Positions 58,110-64,000 of a stretch of 64,000 bases of DNA are shown here, one piece after another. Source of the stretch: JBHIYN01 sp041984235 (GTDB lineage Bacteria; Pseudomonadota; Gammaproteobacteria; Ga0077536); contig JBHIYN010000005.1 in assembly GCA_041984235.1 (NCBI GenBank), positions 267,330 through 331,329 of the forward strand, in the 5' to 3' direction. The translations under genes were made by a program, and so were the position numbers. Every line of letters begins with the position of its first letter. Within the stretch, counting starts at the first letter, position 1. The notes beneath the pieces were generated by a model. It did not search any database and was not told where the DNA came from. It saw only the letters and a list, made by a program, of their open reading frames with translations.

Positions 58110-59465
58110 ATGGCGGAGCGTGCGCGCGAACTGGTCAGGCAGGCCATGGCCCTGCAGCTCGACGGCCGCGCCGACGAGGCCGCCCGGCTGTACCGTGCGG
58201 TGCTCGCGCGCGAGCCGCTGAACCCCGATGCCAACCACCTGCTCGGCCTGATCGCGCACAAGCGCGACGAGCCGGAGCAGGCCGCTGCGCTGATCGAGAA
58301 AGCGATCGCCGCCAAGCCGGATTTCGCACCGTTTCACCACAACGTGGCCGGCGTTTACCGCGCACTCGGGCGCCTGGCCGAGGCCGAGGCGGCCTATCGC
58401 CGCGCCATCGCGCTGGAGCCGGACTACGGCGAGGCCTACCAGGGACTGGCCGAGACGGTGCGCTTCGCGCCGGGCGATGCGTTCATCGAACGCGTAGAGG
58501 CGGCGCTGCGGCAACCCGGGCTGACGCCGCTGGCACGCGCCTACCTGCACTTCGCGGCGGGCAAGTACGGCGACGATGTCGGCAGCTGGGACGACGCTTT
58601 CGCGCATTACCGCGAGGCCAACGCGCTGGCGGCGCGGCCGTTCGACGCGGCGGCGTTCACGCGCCAGGTCAGGGACATCATCTACCATTACGCCGAGCCG
58701 CTACCGGCGCCCCACGGCACGGCCGCGGCCTTCTCGCCGCTGTTCGTGGTCGGCATGCCGCGCAGTGGCACCAGCCTGGCCGAGCAGATCCTGGCCTCGC
58801 ACCCGGACGTGTTCGGCGCCGGCGAAGTCCACGACATCGACGCGCTGGTCAACGAGGCCGGCCGCATGACGCGGGCCGACGCGCCGTTTCCCGCCGCCGT
58901 CGCCGGCCTCGACGGCGCTCAGCGCAACGCCCTCGCGACCGGTTACCAGGCCCGCATCGAGGCCCGCATGGGTGCCGACCGCCGTCGCCACGTCGACAAG
59001 CTGCCGCTCAACTTTGTCTACCTCGGGTTCATCTTCACGCTGTTTCCCGATGCGCGCGTGGTGCACACGGTGCGCCATCCGCTGGACACCTGCCTGTCGT
59101 GCTATTTCCAGCACTTCACCAACGGACAGAACTACAGCTTCGCGCTCGACACGCTGGCGTCGTTCTACCGCGACTACCGCCGCCTCATGCAGCACTGGGC
59201 GATGCTCTATCCCGGCCGCATTCTCGAGCTGCGCTACGAGAACCTGGTCGAGCAGCCGCGCCGGCACATCGAGCGGCTGCTCGCGCATTGCGGCCTCACC
59301 TTCGATCCCGCCTGCCTGCAGTTCCACGAGAACCGGCGCAGCGTGACCACGGCGAGCTTCGGCCAGGTGCGCCAGCCGATCTACACCTCCTCGGTCGGAC
59401 GCTGGCGACACTATGCGCGACATCTCGAACCGCTGGCGCGCGTGCTCGGCGTCGCGCCGGACTGA
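58110..59465 (+). CDS. TPR-sulfotransferase fusion protein
   Basis: 451 residues. Three or more TPR repeats (about 1-120; LYRAVLAREPLNPDANHLLG) are followed by a sulfotransferase domain. The PAPS 5'-phosphosulfate loop is VVGMPRSGTSLAEQIL, and the 3'-phosphate motif is HTVRHPLDTCLSCYF. A late motif reads GRILELRYENLVEQP. It should transfer sulfate from PAPS to a hydroxyl or amine; the acceptor is unknown. It is probably cytoplasmic. It is 84 bases after the GGDEF/EAL gene. Confidence 0.88.
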   Translation: MAERARELVRQAMALQLDGRADEAARLYRAVLAREPLNPDANHLLGLIAHKRDEPEQAAALIEKAIAAKPDFAPFHHNVAGVYRALGRLAEAEAAYRRAIALEPDYGEAYQGLAETVRFAPGDAFIERVEAALRQPGLTPLARAYLHFAAGKYGDDVGSWDDAFAHYREANALAARPFDAAAFTRQVRDIIYHYAEPLPAPHGTAAAFSPLFVVGMPRSGTSLAEQILASHPDVFGAGEVHDIDALVNEAGRMTRADAPFPAAVAGLDGAQRNALATGYQARIEARMGADRRRHVDKLPLNFVYLGFIFTLFPDARVVHTVRHPLDTCLSCYFQHFTNGQNYSFALDTLASFYRDYRRLMQHWAMLYPGRILELRYENLVEQPRRHIERLLAHCGLTFDPACLQFHENRRSVTTASFGQVRQPIYTSSVGRWRHYARHLEPLARVLGVAPD

Positions 59466-59542
59466 GTCCGCGCCGCCGCGCAAGGCGCCGCGCGGGGTAA
59501 CATGCGGCCTGCGATCACCCGCATCCTGCGCGGAGGAAATTG

Positions 59543-60376
59543 ATGAGAATCGGCGTGTCCCTGCCGGTGCGCGAGCTGCAGAACGACCTTGGCGCGATCC
59601 GTGATTTCGCCCTGCTCGCCGAAGAGCTGGCGTTTACCCACCTGCGGGTCCCGGACCTGGTGCTGCGCCCCGACGGGGGGCACCTGCATGAGCCGCTGAC
59701 CCTGTTGTCCTGGATCACAGCCCATACCACGCGCATCGAGCTGGTGCCGTCGGTGATCGTGCTGCCGTCACGGCAGACCGTGCTGCTCGCCAAGCAGGCA
59801 GCTACCCTCGACGTGCTCTCGGGCGGGCGCCTGCGGCTGGGCGTCGGGGTCGGCGGCAGCGCCGAGGAGTACCGCAGCATGGGGCAGGACTTCACCACCC
59901 GCGGCGCGCGCTGCGACGAGCAGCTGCGACTGCTGAAACGCCTGTGGACCGAGTCCGCGGTCGAGTTCGCGGGCCGCTTCGACACCGTCAGCGCAGCCGG
60001 CCTCGACCCGCTGCCGGTGCAGCGCCCGATCCCGATCTGGATCGGCGCGCTCGCAACGCCGCCGGCGGCCGCCATCCGCCGCATCGGGACACTTGCCGAC
60101 GGCTGGTTCGTGCTGTGTACGCCGGAGGACTATCCGCGTATCAGCGGCGCCATCGCCGACGCCGCGCGCAGTGCCGGTCGCGATGCCGCCGCGATCGGCA
60201 GCGAGGCGGGCGTCGCCGTGGTCGGGCCGCGCGAGGCGGAGTGGCGCGACCGCGTGCGCGGCTGGCAGGCGGCGGGACTCACCCACCTGTGCCTGCGCAC
60301 GCTCGGCGGCGGGCTCGAAGGGCGCCAGCATCACGATCGCCTGCGCGCCATCGCCGACCACGTCCCGCGTCCCTGA
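59543..60376 (+). CDS. LLM-class flavin/F420-dependent oxidoreductase
   Basis: 277 residues of the luciferase-like monooxygenase fold: MRIGVSLPVRELQNDLGAI, FTHLRVPDLVL, TTRIELVPSVIVLPSRQTVLLAKQAATLD, GRLRLGVGVGGSAEEYRSMG and RIGTLADGWFV. It belongs to the same broad group as the protein at 39642 but is not a close copy. The ATG at 59543 follows GGAGGAAATTG. Cofactor and substrate are unknown. Confidence 0.85.
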   Translation: MRIGVSLPVRELQNDLGAIRDFALLAEELAFTHLRVPDLVLRPDGGHLHEPLTLLSWITAHTTRIELVPSVIVLPSRQTVLLAKQAATLDVLSGGRLRLGVGVGGSAEEYRSMGQDFTTRGARCDEQLRLLKRLWTESAVEFAGRFDTVSAAGLDPLPVQRPIPIWIGALATPPAAAIRRIGTLADGWFVLCTPEDYPRISGAIADAARSAGRDAAAIGSEAGVAVVGPREAEWRDRVRGWQAAGLTHLCLRTLGGGLEGRQHHDRLRAIADHVPRP

Positions 60377-60494
60377 GACGGCCGCGGGCGGCGTGCCGAC
60401 GACGCCGCCGCACGCCTATAATCGGTCGGCCACGGGCAGCGCGGCAGCCGTGCTGCCAGCCCGCCCCGACCGCATCGACACGACGGAGAGCCCC

Positions 60495-61424
60495 ATGCCC
60501 CTTGACGCTACCACCGACGCCCTGCTGAAGAACCTCGCCGAACAGAACGGCCCCGCGATCCACGAAATGGACGTGCCCACGGCGCGCGCCGTGTTCGGCC
60601 AGCTGGTACAGGCCCTGCAGGGCGAACAGGTGCCGATTCACGCCAGCGAGGATCGCACCATCGACGGCCCCAACGGCCCGATCCCGATCCGTATCTTCAC
60701 CCCGCGCGAGAGCAGCGAGGCGCTGCCCGTGCTGGTGCAGTTCCACGGCGGCGGCTGGGTCATCGGCGATCTCGACACGCACGACAACATGTGCCGCTAC
60801 TTCGCCAACGAGGCCGACGTCATCGTGGTCGCGGTCGACTACCGCCTGGCACCGGAGCACAAGTTCCCGGCCGGGGTCGAGGACTGCGTCGCGGCCACCG
60901 CCTGGGTGCATGCCAATGCCGCAGGCATCGGCGCCAACCCGGACAAGCTCGCCGTCACCGGCGACAGCGCCGGCGGCAACATGGCCGCGGTCGTCGCCCA
61001 GCAGATGCCGGACAAGGTCGCCTTCCAACTCCTCATCTACCCGGCCACGGACTTCTCCGACACCGCCTACCCCTCGCGCCAGAACTTCGGCAGCGGCGAG
61101 TACTTCCTGTCCGGCGAGGACATGGCCTGGTTCGGCGGCCACCTGACCGATGACCCGCAGGCGCTGCTCGGTCCCAAGGGTTCGCCGCTGGCGGCGAAGG
61201 ATCTGTCGGGCCTGCCGCCGGCGCTGACCGTGACCGCCGGCTACGACCCGCTGTGCGACGAAGGCAAGGCCTATGCCGAGGCGCTCGCCGCGGCCGGCGT
61301 CGCGTCCGAGTACAAGTGCTACCCGGGCACCATCCACGGCTTCGTCTCCTTCCCCGGCGTGCTCGAGGCGGGGCGCGACGGCCTCGCGCTCATGGCCGCG
61401 AAGCTGAAGGCGGCGCTGGCCTGA
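60495..61424 (+). CDS. Alpha/beta hydrolase, HSL-type esterase
   Basis: 309 residues. The oxyanion motif is HGGGWVIGD, the nucleophile is GDSAGGNMAA, the acid is in YDPLCDEG and the His is in HGFVSF. This is the hormone-sensitive-lipase (family IV) esterase pattern. It hydrolyses short-chain carboxylic esters. The ATG at 60495 follows ACGGAGAG. Cytoplasmic, with no signal peptide. Confidence 0.92.
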   Translation: MPLDATTDALLKNLAEQNGPAIHEMDVPTARAVFGQLVQALQGEQVPIHASEDRTIDGPNGPIPIRIFTPRESSEALPVLVQFHGGGWVIGDLDTHDNMCRYFANEADVIVVAVDYRLAPEHKFPAGVEDCVAATAWVHANAAGIGANPDKLAVTGDSAGGNMAAVVAQQMPDKVAFQLLIYPATDFSDTAYPSRQNFGSGEYFLSGEDMAWFGGHLTDDPQALLGPKGSPLAAKDLSGLPPALTVTAGYDPLCDEGKAYAEALAAAGVASEYKCYPGTIHGFVSFPGVLEAGRDGLALMAAKLKAALA

Positions 61425-61462
61425 AGCGCCGCGGAGACAGCGCCGGCTGAGCCGGCTGCCGG

Positions 61463-62551
61463 GTGCCGGTGAACGACGCGCAGGCCACCACGGCGCCGCG
61501 CAAGATCGTCCATGTCGACATGGACGCGTTCTACGCTTCGGTCGAGCAGCGCGACGACCCGCAATTGCGCGAACGGCCGGTGATCGTCGCCTGGCAGGGC
61601 CGGCGCTCGGTGGTCTGCGCGGCTTCCTACGAGGCGCGGCGCTTCGGCGTGCACTCGGCCATGCCGGCGGCGCGCGCACGACGCCTGTGCCCACAGGGTG
61701 TGTTCGTGGCACCGGACTTCACCCGTTACCGGGCGGTGTCGCAGCAGGTACGGGAAGTGTTCCGGCGTTACACGGACCTGATCGAGCCGCTGTCACTGGA
61801 CGAAGCCTACCTCGACGTGACCGAGAACAAGGCCGGTCTCGCCCGCGCGACCGAGGTGGCACGCCGCATCCGCGCCGAGATCAGGGCCGACACCGAGCTC
61901 AACGCCTCGGCCGGGGTCGCACCCAACAAGTTCCTGGCCAAGATTGCCTCGGACTGGCGCAAGCCCAACGGCCTGTTCGTCATCCAGCCGCACGAGGCGC
62001 TGGACTTCCTCACCCCGCTGCCGGTGCGCAAGCTGCCCGGGGTCGGGCGCGCCACCGGTGCCAGCCTCGAAGCGCTGGGGATCTATACCGTCGGCGAGCT
62101 GCGCCAGCGGGCGCGCGAAGAGCTCGAGATCCGCTTCGGCAAGTTTGGCCGGCGGCTGTGGAACCTGGCACGCGGCATCGACCACAACCCGATGCGTCCG
62201 CACCAGCCGCGCAAGTCACTGTCGGCGGAAACGACTTTCGAGGACGATCGCGCGCTGGCCGAGCTCGACGGCGTGTTCGCCGATCTCGCCGAGCGCGTGT
62301 GGCGTCAGCTCGACCAGCACGGGCGCGAGCCGCGCACGGTGTTCGTCAAGCTCAAGACGCAGGACTTCCGCATCGTCACGCGCAGCCTGACACCACCCTT
62401 CCCGCCGGCCTCGGCCACCGAGCTGTGCGCGGCCGCGCGAGTGCTGCTGGGCAAGGTCGATCTGCCGCGCGAGACGCGCTACCGCCTGGCCGGCATCGGG
62501 CTGTCGAACTTTACCGAGCGCGAGAGCGACGCCCAGGCCGAGCTGTTCTGA
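61463..62551 (+). CDS. dinB: DNA polymerase IV
   Basis: 362 residues of Y-family polymerase. The catalytic Asp19 is in HVDMDAFYASVEQ and the second acidic pair is in SLDEAYLDVT. Steric-gate and finger regions (ARRFGVHSAMPAARA), the HhH segment KLPGVGRATGASLEAL and the little-finger domain are present. A near-canonical clamp-binding QAELF sits at the extreme C-terminus. It performs translesion synthesis. The start is GTG 61463. No LexA box was recognised upstream. Confidence 0.95.
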   Translation: MPVNDAQATTAPRKIVHVDMDAFYASVEQRDDPQLRERPVIVAWQGRRSVVCAASYEARRFGVHSAMPAARARRLCPQGVFVAPDFTRYRAVSQQVREVFRRYTDLIEPLSLDEAYLDVTENKAGLARATEVARRIRAEIRADTELNASAGVAPNKFLAKIASDWRKPNGLFVIQPHEALDFLTPLPVRKLPGVGRATGASLEALGIYTVGELRQRAREELEIRFGKFGRRLWNLARGIDHNPMRPHQPRKSLSAETTFEDDRALAELDGVFADLAERVWRQLDQHGREPRTVFVKLKTQDFRIVTRSLTPPFPPASATELCAAARVLLGKVDLPRETRYRLAGIGLSNFTERESDAQAELF

Positions 62552-62558
62552 GCCGGGC

Positions 62559-62981
62559 TCAGGTGTCGCCGGGCGCGGCCGGCGCCGGCGGGCCGCTGTG
62601 CAGGCAGGGATTCTCCTCGCACAGCTTGTCGACGTCCGCGTACTTGCCGGCGCAACCGTTCTCGAACATCGCGCGCTGGTCCGGCTCCATGCCGATCAGG
62701 GCCTGCGCATAGCGATTGAGGGTCTGGTCGAGCTGCTCGGCGCTCATCGGCTCGCCGGTGGCATCATTCCAGAAGCGCGCGGCGAGCATGCCGAAGGCGA
62801 AGGAACGGTTGTCCCAGCGCCAGCGCTCGGCATCGGCGACCTCCTCGGCGCCCAGCGCGGCCACCGCCGAGCAGGTCATGGCGCCGTCGAAGGCCTGCTG
62901 CAGCAGGTCCGGCTGGGCGGCGTCCTGGGCGTGAAGCGGGGTAACCGCGAGCAGCAGCGCGGCGCAGGCAAATCGAACCAT
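62559..62981 (-). CDS. Small secreted protein with Cys pairs
   Basis: 140 residues with a signal peptide (FACAALLLAVTPLHA). The mature part is helical and acidic. It has four Cys (MTCSAV, FENGCAG, DKLCEENPC) that could form two disulfides, and a Pro/Ala tail. The family is not recognised. The ATG at 62981 follows CGGAG. It converges on dinB. Confidence 0.65.
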   Translation of the reverse strand: MVRFACAALLLAVTPLHAQDAAQPDLLQQAFDGAMTCSAVAALGAEEVADAERWRWDNRSFAFGMLAARFWNDATGEPMSAEQLDQTLNRYAQALIGMEPDQRAMFENGCAGKYADVDKLCEENPCLHSGPPAPAAPGDT

Positions 62982-63129
62982 GAGGGACTCCGTGGGGTCG
63001 TGAAAACGGTCCGGACGAACCGTGTGCGCATTGTGGACGCCGCCACGGACCGCGTAAACCGCCACGCCCTTGCATGTCGCGCGCGGCGCTTGCACGATGG
63101 CACGCCCGCAACCGCCCAGGCCCCTCCGT

Positions 63130-63579
63130 ATGACCGATCCCAATCCCTCCGCGCCGTTCGTCGGCACCTGGCAGCTCGCCGACAGCTACTCGCAGAAGCC
63201 CTCGGGGCGTACCGCCTTCCCGCTCGGCGAGAAGGTCATCGGACGCATCAACTACGACGCTGCCGGCAACATGGCCGCACAGCTCATGGCCGAGGGCCGT
63301 GCGCCGTTCAGCTCGCGCGATCCGCGCGAGGTGGCCGACAGCGAGTACCGCGCCGCCTACCAGAGCTACACCGGTTATTTCGGCACCTACACGGTGGACC
63401 CGCAGGCCGGCACGGTGACCCACCACGTGCTCGGCGCGTCGGTGCCAGGCTGGCCGGGACACGACCAGGTGCGCTTTTACGAGTTCGGTGACGACACCCT
63501 GACCCTGCGCACCCCGCCGATGCGCGGCAACGACGGCGAGAAGGCGGTGCACACCCTAGTCTGGCAACGCACGGCGTAA
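63130..63579 (+). CDS. Lipocalin-like domain protein
   Basis: 149 residues. It starts MTDPNPSAPFVGTWQLADS, then GRINYDAAGNMAAQLMAEGR, YFGTYTVDPQAGTVTHHVLGAS and HDQVRFYEFGDDTLTLRTPP. These strand patterns match the lipocalin-like (PF13924-type) family. The ATG at 63130 begins the conserved region. The stop codon TAA is the first triplet of the 16-base inverted repeat that opens the repeat cluster. Confidence 0.8.
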   Translation: MTDPNPSAPFVGTWQLADSYSQKPSGRTAFPLGEKVIGRINYDAAGNMAAQLMAEGRAPFSSRDPREVADSEYRAAYQSYTGYFGTYTVDPQAGTVTHHVLGASVPGWPGHDQVRFYEFGDDTLTLRTPPMRGNDGEKAVHTLVWQRTA

Positions 63580-63738
63580 AAGCGGCGCAGGGCCGGCTGC
63601 GCTGCCCGCGGGCGGCGTTGCGCGGGGCGCTGCGCTGCTCACGTACTGATGTACGCTGCGCTGCTCGCTTTCCGCGCGCCTTGCCAGCGGGCATGCTCGC
63701 TCGACCCTGCGCCGCTTTTATCCACCCCCAGAAACACG
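63577..63738. repeat. Modular inverted-repeat element, copy C
   Basis: Outer arms of 16 bases (63577-63592 and 63705-63720) are perfect inverted repeats; the left arm includes the stop codon of the upstream gene. In the centre, two perfect 12-base direct repeats GCTGCGCTGCTC (63629-63640 and 63655-63666) flank CGTAC-TGAT-GTACG. Bases 63612-63737 recur without change at 63875-64000. Confidence 0.85.
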
Positions 63739-63744
63739 TTGGCC

Positions 63745-63860
63745 TTGCCCCGCGAGCGGCGTGGCGCGGCGCGCTGCGCTGCTCACCTGCTGATGGTCGC
63801 TGCGCTGCTCGCTTTCCGCGCGCCTTGCCAGCGACCTTGCTCGCTCGCTGCTGACAAGCC
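63745..63860. repeat. Modular repeat element, diverged copy D
   Basis: Shares the GCTGCGCTGCTC repeats and the CTTTCCGCGCGCCTTGCCAGC segment with copy C. The central spacer differs (ACC-TGCTGAT-GGT), and the right end diverges into GACCTTGCTCGCTCGCTGCTGAC. It lies between the two identical copies. Confidence 0.7.
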
Positions 63861-63874
63861 GGCGACCCCGTGGT

Positions 63875-64000
63875 GCGGCGTTGCGCGGGGCGCTGCGCTG
63901 CTCACGTACTGATGTACGCTGCGCTGCTCGCTTTCCGCGCGCCTTGCCAGCGGGCATGCTCGCTCGACCCTGCGCCGCTTTTATCCACCCCCAGAAACAC
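63875..64000. repeat. Modular inverted-repeat element, copy E (runs to window edge)
   Basis: 126 bases identical to 63612-63737, giving a 263-base period. It is cut by the end of the window, so the array may continue. Confidence 0.85.

Noticed and set aside
63577..64000. CRISPR array
   Set aside because: Unit length is over 120 bases with identical long blocks and no uniform 25-40-base repeat and unique spacers; no cas genes.

Overview
The window is G+C-rich and densely coded on both strands. It reads as one stretch of chromosome from a gammaproteobacterium. This rests on family content: FimV-like protein, gamma-type GshA, TtcA, Crp/Vfr-type regulator, Rep helicase, FadD and AtoE-type transporter. 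The genus cannot be named; a lineage near Chromatiales, Nevskiales or Steroidobacter-like groups is a guess. No rRNA, tRNA, phage, transposase or CRISPR array was seen. Codon use and base composition look uniform, with no obvious foreign island.

Layout. 1-9.5 kb: a cyclic-nucleotide/rhodanese/coiled-coil protein that enters from outside the window, a PilZ protein, a Sel1-repeat protein, a MoxR ATPase/CoxE-type VWA pair, a TIGR03790-type secreted protein, a sodium:solute symporter with a small membrane partner, and a lipoprotein. 9.6-18.7 kb: trpE, then a convergent three-gene block (KipI-like, KipA-like, biotin carrier), gshA, a Tat-type MsrB, a methyltransferase, a FimV-like protein and a lipoprotein. 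18.7-27.3 kb: a 998-residue Sel1 protein, a Crp/Vfr-type regulator, groES-groEL with promoter, CIRCE operator and terminator, and two linked proteins of unknown function. 27.3-27.7 kb: a cluster of modular inverted-repeat elements. 27.7-42.9 kb: FmdB-like and NrtS-like proteins, an ABC exporter, TraB-like and retropepsin-like proteins, rep, fadD, a methyltransferase, an LLM-type oxidoreductase, an AtoE-type transporter and ttcA.

42.9-48.1 kb holds two minus-strand operons. The first is a polyamine operon: a divergent speD paralog, speE and canonical speD. The second is three tightly overlapping genes (GCS2-type ligase, AstE/aspartoacylase-type metallohydrolase, N-formylglutamate amidohydrolase-like protein). 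It looks like a small amidoligase pathway with no known product. 48.1-54.2 kb is an aerobic benzoyl-CoA (box) operon: boxR, boxC, boxB, a [2Fe-2S] ferredoxin and benzoate-CoA ligase. It is preceded by a promoter with two TGCA-N6-TGCA operators, and boxA is not present. A histidine kinase and a receiver-PAS-GGDEF-EAL protein follow. The window ends with a TPR-sulfotransferase, a second LLM protein, an HSL-type esterase, dinB, two small proteins and a long modular repeat.

Best candidates for something new: the box operon with a ferredoxin where BoxA would be expected; the GCS2/AstE/N-formylglutamate hydrolase operon; the SpeD paralog with a changed cleavage site; the KipI/KipA/biotin-carrier block with no biotin carboxylase; and the repeat family with direct repeats around swappable mini-palindromes.
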